Source of the DNA: Acytostelium subglobosum LB1
Taxonomy: Eukaryota; Evosea; Eumycetozoa; Acytosteliales; Acytosteliaceae
Reading direction: 5' to 3'
Length of the DNA stretch: 64,000 nt
NCBI RefSeq assembly: GCF_000787575.1
Contig: NW_012236530.1
Location: forward strand, 1,432,734 to 1,496,733
Below are positions 34,852-47,507 of the stretch, one piece after another. Numbering within the stretch: the stretch's first letter is position 1; each line of letters opens with the position of its first letter. The notes under the pieces are model-generated. The model searched no databases and was not told the origin of the DNA. It worked only from the letters and a program-made list of their open reading frames with translations. Both the position numbers and the translations under genes were made by a program.

Positions 34852-36631
34852 CACTATATGTTATGTTATGTATCTATGATTGAGTGAATGATTGAGTGAA
34901 TGAATTGAATGAATGAAGTATGAAAGATGGGCTTCGCACTTCACATCGAATCGACTCAAAGTTGAGAAAAACACTCGTTTTGGAATTTATTAGGTTTGAA
35001 GTCAAACAAATAATTGAAGCAAGTTAGTGTTTTGTATGATTGATATATGATATATAATATTAGATTTAATAATTTATTTAAACATATAAAAGAAGTACCG
35101 AAACTTCTCTATCTATTGATATTATCCAGTATATATTAAAATAAAATTATCAATTATAAGTAGATACCTTAAATCACCATTTTATAATGATGATGATGGA
35201 GGTCTGGAGGCGAAATAGTCATTGAACGTCTTGGCTTTGACATGTTCCTCAAGGAACTTCGTCTTGAAGGTGAGGTCAGGGCTCACTTATACCCAACTGG
35301 AATCATTCCAATCACCCATACCACACACACACTCCTATGGTTTGGTCAGTCAGTCAAACATAAATGACTTGTCGCATTGATATCAATCCTCACTACAATC
35401 AATCAATCAATCAATCAAATGAAGTAATTACAGATCATTCGACTTATCGACACATTCATTTATTAATACTATCGATTTCATTTGTTATTAAATTGATGGA
35501 TCTATGTTCCATCTTCCATGATGAGTATATAATTAGGTATCAACTTCGCGCTTATCAAGGTGCCCACTCGCACACAAACAGACACACTCTCACACATTGG
35601 ACCATCATGATGAGCTTTCGTCACCAACGGGTATTTGTGGGTGTACCTGGTGAAATTGGGAACAAATGGAAGGATCGACTTACTACCTCAGTAGTATGAT
35701 AATGATGAACACTTCTAAACTTATTAATAATTCTACATAGTATGACGATTAATCGAGATCACCTTCCATTCCCCGCGCCACACTAACCCTCCATCCCCAT
35801 CTCACCACCATGTTATGTGTAACCTGTAGTAGCCCCGCCCACTCTCACGCTGAAGGTCTAAAACCAAAAATAAGTTCAAAGTTTGGACGAAAGGAAAACA
35901 CGAAGCCATAATGTCGCCATGCAATGCCCGAGTCGTGTTTGTGTGTGAATGTGCCCAACTACCACACCAACTCAAACTTCGATTACCAACGAAAAATCAA
36001 TCATTCATTCGTATTCACCACCGTGATGTTATCGGGACAACACCTCACACACCCATGCTGGCACGCCACTCACACCCACCACTACCACATTCATCACCAT
36101 GATACCATGTGATCATGATGACCTAGTCGTTGGCAGACTCGCACTCTGTGTGTTGGACCGCATGCTCTTAGAGTAGGAGTAGAGTGATAGAGTCTCCATC
36201 ATCATCGTATCATTGACAAACAGAACGCTAAGGAACGCACCGTCGATTGATGGACCTCTAGAGACAGTCAATCAGTCAGTTGATATTTAAAGAACTGGAT
36301 GGTCTCATCAAAGTTTATTTTAGTATTACATGACTGCTTGTCTACACATCTCTCAAATCGAGTAATAACATTCGCCTTTCATTCATCCTTCAACTTGTCC
36401 ACCCAACCTCCAACATATTAGTTTACTATTGGACAATCATTCATTCAATCAATCAAATATATACTTAGACCAACTAGTAGTACTACTACTTGTATCACCA
36501 CATTCATTCACTCATTCACCTACCCTCCAACTACCTAAGGGACACTCACTCACTCAATATATAAATATAATAATATACTTTGTTGTTGTTGTAATTAATT
36601 ATTTAATATAATATATAGTAATAATAATAGA
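34852..36631. other. Divergent intergenic region, ELP2 / ABCG
   Basis: 1.78 kb between outward-facing start codons. The ELP2-proximal part (34980-35160) is very AT-rich. A possible orphan coding exon lies at 35182-35285 (separate entry). Between 35550 and 36110 the sequence is CA-rich with short chance frames. The ABCG-proximal 120 bp are AT-rich with ATAATAATA before the ATG. Confidence 0.5.
35182..35285 (-). other. Orphan exon-like coding segment (possible gene remnant)
   Basis: On the minus strand this segment reads as a 3' terminal exon. An acceptor-like GTATAAG precedes an open frame of 33 codons, SPDLTFKTKFLEEHVKAK then TFNDYFASRPPSSSL and TAA. Amino-acid composition is protein-like (Lys/Glu amphipathic helix), and the stretch is GC-richer than its flanks. 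The preceding bases contain TGGAATCATTCCA (35298-35310), the palindrome that sits inside many introns here. I found no convincing upstream exon, so this may be the last exon of an unrecognised small gene or a relic. Confidence 0.35.
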
Positions 36632-39600
36632 ATGGTGGAATCACTCCAAATCGATGATGGAGACATCCCCATGTCAGATATAGGCTCTACAGCAGGCCCA
36701 TGGACTACACCCGATGTGCAACCAAGACCTGGAATGTATGTTACCGCTCGTAACTTGACATCTACAGTCGGTTCCGAGAAGAAGAAGAACCAAAAGAATA
36801 TCCTACAAGACCTTAACTTCTTCCTAAAGGTATGTTAACACTGATTGTGATTGTGATTGGAATCATTCCAGCCCCAGCCCCACCCACACCCCCCCACACA
36901 CACACTAACACACTCCATTCAATCAAATATATAATATAGCCTGGCTCAATGGTATTGATGCTTGGATCACCAGGATGTGGAAAGACTTCAGTGTTTAAGG
37001 CACTCGCTGATCAGACACACGGCGAGAAGTTGAGTGGACAGTTGCTCTTTAATGGCCAGCTGCCACACACAGACACTCACCATCATGATGTGTCATATGT
37101 CGTGCAGGAGGACCAGCATATGGCTCCATTCACAGTGCGCGAGACATTCAAGTTCAGTGCCGACATGCAGATGCGCCCCGGCACCACCGAGGACCAGAAG
37201 AACGAGCGCGTCGACCAGATCCTCGCCACACTGGGCCTCAAGTCGCAGGCCGACACCGTCGTCGGTAACGAATTCCTGCGCGGTATCTCTGGTGGCCAGA
37301 AGAAGCGTGTGACCATCGGTGTTGAGATGGTCAAGGACTCCAAGCTGTACCTCATGGACGAGCCCACGACCGGTCTCGACTCGTCTACCTCGCTCGAGCT
37401 GATGCAGTACCTCAAGAAGAAGATTCAGGACGACAACATCTCGTGTTTGATCGCCCTGCTGCAGCCTGGCGTGGAGATCACCAAGTTATTCGACTTCCTC
37501 ATGATCATGTCTGGTGGCCAGATGGTCTACTTTGGTCCAATGTCCTCGGCCATCGGCTACTTTGAGGGTCTGGGCTTCAAGCTGCCCTCGCATCACAACC
37601 CCGCCGAGTTCTTCCAAGAGATCGTCGAGGAGCCCGAGCTCTACTTTGAGGGCGAGGGTGAGGTGCCCCTGCGTGGCACCGACGCCTTTGTCGAGGCCTA
37701 CAAGAACTCAGAGATCTACCGCCAGGTGATCAACGACCTGGACAACAACGCCGTCGACCCGGTCTTTTACAAGGACAGCGCCGAGCTGCCCCGCTACCCC
37801 ACCTCGCTGTGGTACCAGATCAACCTGACCTCGCTACGTGCCTTCAAGATGCTGCTGAGCAACCCCGTCGCCGTGCGCGTCCGTATCATCAAGTCAATCG
37901 TCATGGGCCTGATCCTGGGCTCGCTCTACTACCAGCTCGGCTCGTCAATGACCGACGGCAACAACCGCTCTGGTCTCATCTTCTTTGCCCTCCTCTTTGT
38001 CATCTTTGGTGGCTTTGGTGCCATCACCGTGTTGTTTGAGCAGCGTGACGTATTCTACATACAGAAGGACGGCAAGTACTACCGTACGTTCGCCTTCTTC
38101 CTGTCGCTGATCTTCTCCGAGCTGCCCATCTCGTCGCTCGAGACCATCCTGTTCTCCACGCTCATCTACTGGATGTGTGGCCTGCAGCGCAGCGCGGAGA
38201 AGTTTATCTACTTCATCCTGATGGTGCTGGCGTCCGACCTGTCGTCGCAGTCCTACTTCAAGATGGTGTCTGCTTTCTCGCCCAACGCCACCATGGCCGC
38301 CGTTATCGCCCCAGCCATCCTCGCGCCACTCATCCTGTTCGCCGGCTTCATGATCCCCCACCCATCGATCCCCAACTGGTGGGTGTGGATGTACTGGATC
38401 TCACCAATTCACTACTCGTTCGAGGGTCTGATGAGCAACGAGCATCATGGACGCGACTACCACTGCAGTGAGAACGAGCTGGTGCCACCCAAGTTCATCT
38501 CAGACCTCTACTACAACGGCACCCAGGTGTGCCCAGTCAACAAAGGTGACGACTTCCTCCACACTCTCGGCTTTGCCCAGGACAACTGGTTCAAGTGGGT
38601 CGACCTCGCAATCGTCATGGCCTACTCGATCCTCTTCAGTGCCATGATGTACTTCTTCCTCAAGAACATCCACTACGACTCGCGCGCCGACAATGCCGCC
38701 GCCGACAAGAAGAACGCCAAGCGCGCACTCAAGGCTGCCGCCGCCAAGGAGACCAAAATCAAGGTGAAGGAGGTCAAGGAGGCCAAGATCCGCAAGGAGA
38801 TCCCTATTGGATGCTACATGCAATGGAAGGATCTGGTGTATGAGGTCGACGTCAAGAAGGACGGCAAGCGTCAGCGTCTGAGATTGCTCAACGAGATCAA
38901 CGGTTACGTCAAGCCTGGTATGCTCCTCGCACTCATGGGCCCATCCGGCGCCGGCAAGTCGACCCTGCTCGACGTGTTGGCCAACCGCAAGACTGGCGGC
39001 CACACCAAGGGCGAGATCCTGATCAATGGCGCACCAAGGACCAAGTACTTCACCCGTACCTCGGCGTACGTCGAGCAGCTCGATGTGCTGCCACCAACAC
39101 AGACCGTGCGCGAGGCCATCCTCTTCTCGGCCAAGACTCGTCTGCCAAGCTCAATGTCACTGGTCGACAAGGAGGCCTTTGTTGAGAACATCCTCGACAC
39201 ACTCAGCTTGCTCAAGATTGGCAACAAGATGATTGGACATGGTGATCAGGGCCTGTCGCTCTCGCAGCGCAAGCGTGTCAACATTGGAATCGAGCTTGCC
39301 TCCGACCCACAGCTGCTCTTCCTCGACGAGCCCACCTCTGGTCTCGACTCATCAGCCGCACTCAAGGTGATGAACCTCATCAAGAAGATCGCCATGAGCG
39401 GTCGCTCAATCATTTGCACAATCCATCAGCCATCGACATCAATCTTCAAGCAGTTCGACCATCTGCTCCTTCTCAAGAAGGGCGGTGAGACCGTGTTCTT
39501 TGGACCAACTGGCGAGCGCAGCAGCGTCGTCCTCGACTACTTTGGCAGCCACGGCCTGATCTGTGACCCAATGAAGAACCCAGCCGACTTCATCCTCGAC

Positions 39601-40644
39601 GTCACTGAGGAGGAGATCCCAGTCGAGATCAACGGCGAGTCGCGCGTCTTCAAGCCCGTCGACTCGTTCAAGGAGTCGACTCTCAACGCCAACCTGCTCG
39701 AGGCCATCAACGCTGGTGTGATGCCCGCTGGCACACCCGTCGCTGAGTTCCACGGCAAGTACTCCAGCACCATCGGCACCCAGTTCCACGTCCTCTTCCG
39801 TCGCGCATGGCTCGCCCAAGTGCGTCGTGTGGACAACATCCGCACACGTCTCAGTCGCTCGGTCATCCTGGGTCTGATCTTTGGCACACTCTTCCTCCAG
39901 ATGGAGCTGAACCAAGCTGGCATCTACAACCGTGTATCACTCCTCTTCTTCTCGCTGGTGTTCGCCGGTATGTCTGGAATGAGCTCGATCCCCATCGTCA
40001 ACCAGGAACGTGGTGTCTTCTACCGCGAGCAGTCGGCTGGCATGTACCGCATCTGGATTTGGCTGCTGACATTCATCATCACCGATCTGCCCTGGATCTT
40101 CTTGTCGTCCATTCTCTACACAATCCCCGTCTACTTCATCTCGGGCCTGTACTACGGCGCCGACACCTTCTTCTACCACGCCTTCATCTCGTGCACCACC
40201 TACCTCAACTTTGCCCTGGTGGCCATGCTGTTTGCCATGATCCTGCCAACAGACGAGATTGCCCACGCCATGGGTGGTGTGCTGCTGTCGATCACCGCCC
40301 TCTTTGCCGGATTCATGATCCCACCAGTGTCGATCCCCAACGGCTGGAAGTGGATGTACCATCTGGACTTTGTCAAGTATCCACTGGAGATCGTGTTGCT
40401 CAATGAGTTCAAGCACGACACATTCAACTGTGGCCCAGACAACATTGATGGCGTGCCACTCCCACTGCCAAACGGCACCGTCGTCCACTTCTGCCCAGTC
40501 GGTGATGGACTCCAGACCCTGATGCCATACGATCTCAAGGAGGACAACCTCTACAAGAACCTCGCTGTCATCTTTGGTTTCACTGTTTTCTTCGTCCTTT
40601 GCTGCTATGCAGCACTCCGCGTCATTAGACATCAAGTTAAATAA
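36632..40644 (+). CDS. ABC transporter G family, full-size (PDR-type)
   Basis: Plasma-membrane exporter of lipids or xenobiotics, 1300 residues from two exons (36632-36829, 36940-40644), in the reverse order NBD-TMD-NBD-TMD. NBD1 has Walker A GSPGCGKTS (residues 75-83), signature ISGGQKKR and Walker B LYLMDEPTTGLDSS. NBD2 has Walker A GPSGAGKST, the LSLSQRKRVNIG loop in place of LSGGQ, and LLFLDEPTSGLDSS. The degenerate second signature is usual in PDR proteins. Each TMD shows six helices and the ABCG2 family signatures (FYREQSAGMYR in TMD2). A Lys/Glu-rich linker (about 640-690) joins the halves. The exon is GC-rich in third positions, implying high expression. The intron contains TTGGAATCATTCCA at 36857-36870. 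Substrate unknown. Confidence 0.95.
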
Positions 40645-40817
40645 ACCTCTTGTTATATTATTTATGTTACCCTTGGAAACATTCCAGTCATCCAATCACA
40701 TTTGGAATCATACCAGTTATTCAATCAATCACATCTAGAAGTGTTCCACTCATTTTTACTCGTATCTCATCGATCAATCACATCTGGAATGGTTCCAAAC
40801 AATCAATCAATCAATCT

Positions 40818-42732
40818 TTATTGTTTGTTTGGTATTACCCAACGCCATGCCCCAATGTGTCCATCTTCCAAGTCGAACCTAGTACAATCATTCATTGATT
40901 TAGTGAAGCCACAAGTGGCTAGATCAATGCTGGTGACGGATATCATAAGTTCTCCAAGGTATGAAGATAACTTTGATCGTGGAATGAATCCAGATCCAAC
41001 CAATCCTTCATCATCATTAAGTACAAGAGACCATTGTTGATCAAACTGTTCAATGATCCTTATCTTCTTGAGGTGATACTCACCATTTTGAGTGATCGTG
41101 AGCACATTGGCCATCGTACAAAGTGGGAAGATCTGTGAAGGGTCAGTGTCTTTAAGTCCAATCATGACATGTAGGATGGGGAGATGAGGTAGGCCATCCG
41201 GGAGAGTGAGTTGATATGGTATCTTGAGACGTCTGAGTGATCTCGTTGGGAATGATTCCAATGGTAGTGATTGTTTGAATGATAGACCAAAGTAAAGTGT
41301 TGACACACTCTCTGGAATCACACCGGGTTCAATGAATCGATTGTACATTGATCCAAACTTGAGAGTTGTTAATGATGATGGGAGCACGGATGCCTTCAAT
41401 ACCTCATTATATTGGTATCCAAATACAATCTTTGTAACACTCGATGGGATATCACCAACATTGAGTATCTGTTTAAAGACCGATGGGAATGACAATGTGG
41501 TCAGGGTGTCTGGGAGCATGCCAGGGGTGATAAGTCGATTGAATATCTCTGATTGAATGAACTGCATGTACAACTTCATTCCATGATGATGCTTAGCCAG
41601 TTGAACACTGTTTCGATCGTTGATCGTCATACTAGTCAGTGTTGAAGGAAGTTGATGAATCATATCCTCTTCAATATATCCAGTGAGTGATTCCAATGAT
41701 GGCGGCAACACCAAGTCTTCGGGCAAGTTATCGTATACCTTCAAGGATTTGACAGAGTCTGGGATAATCCCTTTGTGGTCCTCACCAACACTGTCCAGAG
41801 TCAACGTGATCACTGATGATGGGATAATGCCAGGCACAAGTCGATCATTTGTCCATATTGAGAGATATGTTACAGAGTCTGGAATGGATCCAGGTACCAA
41901 TGTCACATCACCCTCACCATCACTATCATCATCATCATCATCATCATCTTCACTATCATCTTCACTGCCATCACCACAACATTCTATTGAGAGTGATTTG
42001 ACTGATGATGGGATCAATCCAATCGGACATGACCTCGTTGAGATCTTGAGTCTGGTGACCGAATCTGGTATCCATTGGATTTGGTTGACAGCACGATCAC
42101 TCACTTGATATCTCAAATATGTGACTGATGATGGTATTGATCCAATCATCAATGGTTGATCAAACTTGAATCCAAACACCAATGTCTTTACAGAGTCTGG
42201 AATGATTCCTGGTGTCAATATCTGATTGATTCCTCCAAGTTCCAAATGTTCCACACTACTTGGTATGTCACCAATCGATAGTGTTTGATTGAAGTGATCA
42301 GAGAAGAACAGATATTTGATACCATATGGAATAGTACCAGTGATCAAGTCAAAGTCCTTGTCAACTACAAAGTATGAACCTGTTTGAACTGTGGCCTCTA
42401 CTATTGTGATTGATCAAGATAGTGTTAGTTAGTGTGAGCTAGTGAGTGAGTGATTGGAATGATTCCAAGAAGTGCATACCATATCGACTTAGGTGATGGA
42501 CTATCAATTGATGATTGAATGATCGTAGTCCACAATGTTGTTTGGTACCATCAGTGAATAGAAACTTATTGATTGTACCTGGGTACAACCTAAGATAACT
42601 ATCTCTTTGTTGAAACAAACTTGAACAAGTCAATGCCAATGAGATACTGGAGTAAGTATCATTGACATGTTCAACTATATATCTCAATACTAGAAGTGGA
42701 AGTTGATGTAAGGTTGATGGTGATGATGTCAT
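40818..42732 (-). CDS. FNIP-repeat protein, second copy
   Basis: Two exons (42480-42732, 40818-42400) give about 611 residues with an intact junction (HHLSRY/VEATVQTGSYFVV). The head, residues 5-45 (LHQLPLLVLRYIVEHVNDTYSSISLAL), is the F-box-like start seen in dictyostelid FNIP proteins. Repeats such as IPSSVTYLRY, FKQILNVGDIPSSVTKIVFG and FNRLITPGMLPDTLTTLSF are more degenerate than in the 1764-3596 protein. An acidic insert of Asp/Glu/Ser (about residue 235) interrupts the solenoid. The role is unknown; substrate-adaptor or scaffold function would be inference. The intron holds TTGGAATGATTCCAA at 42454-42468. Tail to tail with the ABC transporter. Confidence 0.88.
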
Positions 42733-42935
42733 TATTATATATCTCTAATCTAAATGTTGATGATCATGTGATCAAAATGATTTGATTTCCTAATTTGGCA
42801 TTTGGTTGATTGATTGGTGTACTATGCTCTGAGATAGCGAGCAAGATTGAGAGACAATTTATTGGCGAATATTATTATTATATTCCAGTGATGATTGGAA
42901 GAACGTGATGATAATGATGATGATGGTGTGGATGA

Positions 42936-43808
42936 TTAATACTCTCCATAGACGGGCTCGACCTCCTCCTCAACGGTACTGCCTCGTTGCCTCTCCAATA
43001 TATTCTGTTGAGTCTTGAGATACCATCGATAGGTCTGCCACGCCAGGAGGAGGACGAGCAGCAGCAGTCCAACGTAGACGCCGGCATTGAGCATCATGCG
43101 CTGCGTGGGCGTGTACTTCTCCATGCGCTCCTTCTGGCGCTTCTTGCGCTTCTCCTCGAGCTTGGCCTTGCGCTCGTCGTCCTTCTTCTTCTTGCGCAGC
43201 TCCTTTTGCTCCTCCTGCTGCTCCTTGGTCTTGTGATCAGTGTCGTCAAAGAAGAAGATGAGGATGTTGGGGATCCAGGTGATGGTGCACCATACGAGCA
43301 GCACCTCGCGGCGCAGCTCGACCTGCTGGATCATCTTGGGGATGTCGAGCACGATGAACGTGCCCAGCGCCACGATCATCCAGAGCAGGTTGTGGTTGAC
43401 GAAGCTGCTGATCGTGATCTGATGGCGCTTTGAGTATACAATGGCCGCCCACACGACCGCGTAGAATGCCCACACGTAGAACAACAGCGCTCTGTTGTTT
43501 GATACGAGCTCGCCACCCTTCTTTAGGAACAGTGGCATTGAGAATAGTACTGGCACCATGCTAAACAGTAATAGTAGTCTAACAATCTTTTTGAAACTTG
43601 ATGTTGGCGCAACTGCCTTGCCGCTGCCACCATCATGATCGCCACTACACATCTCTCCATTCGAATGAGCATGTCCATGACCTTGTTGTCTTCTCGAGGT
43701 TGTTGTTGTCGCAGTAGTATTGTCAATCATAACAGTATCCTCATCGTCAGAGTCGTCAGAGTCGATGACATCATCACTCTTTGGCCTGTTCTTTGTGTCT
43801 GAAGCCAT
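42936..43808 (-). CDS. Five-TM membrane protein with charged cytosolic coil, unknown
   Basis: Single exon, 290 residues. Residues 1-70 are acidic then His/Gly/Thr-rich and presumably cytosolic. Hydrophobic segments fall near 76-94, 106-125, 138-156, 170-187 and 248-266. Between the fourth and fifth is a strongly charged coiled coil (EEQKELRKKKKDDERKAKLE and on to RKKRQKERMEKY). The C-terminus is acidic (EEEVEPVYGEY). No signal peptide and no family that I recognise; an ER or vesicle membrane protein would fit. Codon use matches neighbouring host genes. GATT repeats just upstream of the ATG (43814-43838). Confidence 0.75.
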   Translation of the reverse strand: MASDTKNRPKSDDVIDSDDSDDEDTVMIDNTTATTTTSRRQQGHGHAHSNGEMCSGDHDGGSGKAVAPTSSFKKIVRLLLLFSMVPVLFSMPLFLKKGGELVSNNRALLFYVWAFYAVVWAAIVYSKRHQITISSFVNHNLLWMIVALGTFIVLDIPKMIQQVELRREVLLVWCTITWIPNILIFFFDDTDHKTKEQQEEQKELRKKKKDDERKAKLEEKRKKRQKERMEKYTPTQRMMLNAGVYVGLLLLVLLLAWQTYRWYLKTQQNILERQRGSTVEEEVEPVYGEY

Positions 43809-44341
43809 TATAGTGTGATTGATTGATTGATTGATTGATTCAATCTTCTTTAAATATATATATTATATATAATGTTATAATTGTACAAGTATACTTTATA
43901 ATTGACTGACTTTATGAATGCAAGTGAACAAACACATCAAGTCACAAGTCACCTTCATTCTTTCAATCATTCTTTGAGTCATCATGAATGAAAAATGGGG
44001 TTGTTTTGTCACTTGACTTGTTCTTGACCNAAGTTCAATGAAGTTGCAAATACAAGGGTTGGGCGAAAAGGGATGGTGGCTGTTTGATGGGTGTAGACTT
44101 GGTGTGTCCCCATCATAGTTAGTTTGTTTGATGGTGATGGGGATGTTACCTTGGTCTACCATAAAGTACCATATATAATGCATTAAGTGTTTGTTTGAGT
44201 ATTATAAGTTTATTATTAATAATTATTCGAGTTGTTAATCCAACCTGGAGAAGAAGTAGTTGTTGACGACTCGTGTGTCGATGATGGAACAAAGGCAAGG
44301 TGCCATCTGTAAGTGATTGATTGCTACATTGATCAAACAAT
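43809..44341. other. Intergenic spacer, no gene seen
   Basis: 533 bp between the five-TM gene promoter and the 3' end of the small mitochondrial-type gene. Contains a TA run near 43855-43870 and one ambiguous base at 44030. A 95-codon frame here crosses the ambiguous base and has no protein character. Confidence 0.5.
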
Positions 44342-44780
44342 TTAATCAGAGGTGATTTGCTTCTTGGCCCTAGATTGATTGATTGAGTGATTGATTGAAT
44401 GTATGTTAGTTAATGATTGATTGATTGATTGAGTGTCTTTTCAACATACTTCTGGTGAGCAATAGCAGCGAATGGGTAGTAAGCGAACAAAGCACATCCC
44501 ATGAGCTTGGTGGCAGCAGAGAGTCCCTTCTGGAGACCAATTGGGATACCGTACTCTGGACCCTATAAGTTGATTAATTGATTGATTATGTTAATATAAT
44601 ATTTAATTAATTATTTAATTAATAATAGATTGATTGAATTGATTGATTGATTGCAGTGACACTACTAAGAGAGGCGACACTTACATCGTGACCGTGACCG
44701 TGACCGTGGTCACCTCCTCTCACGAATTGTCTGGTTCTGGTTGAGAACAAGGTTCTTCTGGCAAAGTTGAAAAAAGACAT
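44342..44780 (-). CDS. Small mitochondrial inner-membrane protein, COX7C-like
   Basis: Three exons (44685-44780, 44450-44562, 44342-44369) join in frame to 78 residues. The N-terminus MSFFNFARRTLFSTRTRQF is Arg-rich without acidic residues, typical of a mitochondrial presequence. A His/Gly run (GGDHGHGHGHD) follows, then GPEYGIPIGLQKGLSA, one hydrophobic helix (LMGCALFAYYPFAAIAHQ) and a basic end. The order GP...PI.......helix with PF...HQ is that of cytochrome c oxidase subunit VIIc (yeast Cox8), which sits at the complex IV periphery. The match is by pattern only; another small respiratory-chain subunit remains possible. Intron 2 is almost pure CAAT repeats. Divergent from NDOR1 over 412 bp. 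Confidence 0.6.
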
Positions 44781-45192
44781 TGTTAATGTATGTGTAATGT
44801 AATTAATTATTTGATTGAATGAGCAATAAATGATTGATCTATTCGTATTCGGTTGAGTCTGGTCAGAGGTAGCGTTGGTTAGGTTGGGTTGGGTCGTCCA
44901 CTCATTCACTGACGCACTCTCCATCATCATAGTTGCAGACGAAACAAAGAAACTGTCAGTTCTGAACCCCCCTAAAGCCCCGTTACGCTTTACTCGTTTG
45001 GGCACTTCAAGGTCCTGAAAAAAAATAGTCATCAAAACACAAAAAAAACACCACAATCTCCCAAAAGAGACGATTTTGCGAATTTCAGGTCCACTTCAAA
45101 GGTCCACAAAGTTGTAATTATTATGTCATTCTTACATTGACATCACTTAACATGTTCAATTTCATTCAAATGAAATAATAATAATAATAACA
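44781..45192. promoter_or_regulatory. Divergent promoter, COX7C-like and NDOR1 genes
   Basis: 412 bp between outward-facing start codons. AT-rich at both ends with a mixed centre containing CCCCCCTAAAGCCCC (44969-44983) and short A-runs near 45017 and 45041. It can serve both genes; no specific site was identified. Confidence 0.45.
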
Positions 45193-47507
45193 ATGATGGA
45201 TACAAATAATAATACAAGGAAATGCAAGATTATATTTGCCACTCAATCTGGAACTTCACAAGAGGTGGCGGAGAGACTGTCGATGGATGTTTATGGACAG
45301 AGTGGTGTGGCCACATCAGTGCTGGACATTGAACAGTATGACTTTAAGATGATGTTGCCAAGGGAGAGATGTGTGGTGTTTGTAGTGTCGACTCAGGGCC
45401 ATGGCGACGTGCCAGATACCATGCGCGACTTTTGGAACTTCTTGCTCATTCGCTCACTCCCAACCAATGCGCTGGCAGGCCTCAACTTTGCCGTGCTGGG
45501 ACTGGGCGACTCGTCATACACCACGTACAACTTTGCCTCGAAGAAGCTCACACAGCGACTGCTGTCGCTGGGCGCCAAGCAGATGGTGCGACGCGGTGAC
45601 GCTGACTACCAACACGACCTGGGCATCGACTACGAAGTCGAGCGATGGACAAAAGAGCTGACTGACAAGCTCATCGATATGTATCCCGTGCCCGCCGACT
45701 TTAAACCATTGGACAAGACAGTGTTGCAGCCTGCCAAGTACAAACTTGTGTATCTCAATGTCCCTGGTGGGGCTGGGTCTGGGGCTGAGGCCACTGATCA
45801 TGATCATGGTGTTGCTGCGGCCACACACCAAGTTTCCAAGATGTTAACAATGGTCGCGACTACTCAATATCAATATGGTACACTTGTCAAGAACACGCGA
45901 ATCACTGGTGCAGACTGGACACAAGACGTCAGACATCTCGAGATCGACATATCAACAACATCATTGGAGTAAGTGTGTGTGAGGGGGTGGAATGGTTCCA
46001 TCCACATCATGATCAAAAAATCAAATTAACTTGATTGAACACTTACACATAGGTACTCATCTGGTGATGTTGCATACATACTTCCAAAGAACCCAACTTC
46101 ACATGTGGATGATATCATTCAATATCTTAATTATGATCCAAATATGGTGATCAGTGATATTATACCAATCAATGCAGATCAACATCAGAGACCATCAAAC
46201 CTTAGACTACCTATTACTATACGTGATCTATTCCTTGGACACTTTGACATACTAGGATCACCCAAAAGAATCTTCTTTGAGATGTTACAGTTCTTTGTCT
46301 CTGATCCAAACTTCAAAGAACGACTCCAATATTTCTCCTCCAAGGAGGCTCAGGTAAGTCAAGTCAGTACCGAGGATCAGGATCACTCACTTACACTAAT
46401 ATTATCACTCAATCACTCAATCACTCAAACAATGGAACTACTCCAAACGTTCGATCACACATTCTATTCCAAACTTATGTTGAACACTCAATCACTCAAT
46501 CACTCGATCACTCGCACTCGTTCGATCAATGGATCACTCGTCATTGGATCATCAATCACTCACTGGAACGATTCCAATCACTCGTCCACTCGATCACTTG
46601 ATCACTCGATCACTCACTCGACCACTCAATCAATCAATCAATCAATCATATCATCACGAATCAATAGGATGACCTTAGACAGTATAATCAAAAGGAGAAA
46701 AGGAACTATATCGATGTATTGAAGGACTTTAATTGCACGAGCATACCATTCGAATACATGTTTGATCTGGTGTCACAGATGAAACCAAGACCATTCTCAA
46801 TATCATCATCATCATTGGTACATCCGCAAACTATACACATCACAGCTGGTCTCGTCAAGTATTCATGTCCACTTAGAAAGCTCACTAGGATGGGACTATG
46901 CTCCAAATGGTTCGAATCATTACAATGTGGCACCAAGATTGCAATGTACGTCAAGGCCAGTGGCGCCAAGCCTCCATCATCCCTCCTCACCCCACTGATC
47001 ATGGTTGGACCCGGTACAGGATGTGCAATGTTTCGATCATTCATTCAACAACGTGATCACCTGATCAAACATCATCAGGGGTCCAAGGCAGACCTTGGAC
47101 AAGGCCAATCATTATTCTACTTTGGATGTAGACATCGAGATCAGGACTATTTGTATCGCGATGAGTTTGAACAGTATCATGATTGTAGCACGCTGACCAA
47201 GTTGAGTGTGGCATTCTCAAGAGATCAGGAACAAAAGGTTTATGTTCAACATATGATGAAGTTGGATTCCAAGTTGATCTGGTCATTGTTGGAGAGTGGT
47301 GCCTACTTCTATATATCAGGCGCATCAGGTCGCATGCCAAAAGATGTTAGGGCTCAACTGATCAACATAATCAAAGAGAATATTGGAGTTGGAGTGGCGA
47401 GCAACAGTGACCCTGGTACTGTAAATGGCGATGGTGATGTTGATCCAGCACAACAATATCTTGATCGATTGGAGAAGGAAAAGAGATACATCACAGAGAC
47501 ATGGTAG
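45193..47507 (+). CDS. NDOR1: NADPH-dependent diflavin oxidoreductase 1 (Tah18)
   Basis: Passes electrons from NADPH through FAD and FMN to the Fe-S protein CIAPIN1/Dre2 in cytosolic Fe-S cluster assembly. Three exons (45193-45968, 46053-46353, 46668-47507) give about 638 residues. The FMN domain (12-160) has ATQSGTSQEVAERLS, STQGHGDVPDTM and LGLGDSSYTTYNFASKK. The FAD domain has RPFSISSSSL followed by ITAGLVKY. The NADPH domain has MVGPGTGCAMFRSFIQQR, FYFGCRHRDQDYLYRDE and YFYISGASGRMPKDV. It ends in Trp, as usual for the family. There is no N-terminal anchor, which separates it from microsomal P450 reductase. Intron 2 (314 bp) is unusually long and built of TCACTCAA-type repeats with one TGGAACGATTCCA; intron 1 has TGGAATGGTTCCA. 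Confidence 0.93.

Noticed and set aside
38500-39003. 167-codon and other antisense frames in the ABCG gene
   Set aside because: Produced by the GC-rich third positions of the transporter gene.
46354-46667. CRISPR-like array in the NDOR1 intron
   Set aside because: Short imperfect tetramer/octamer repeats without spacers, within a eukaryotic intron.
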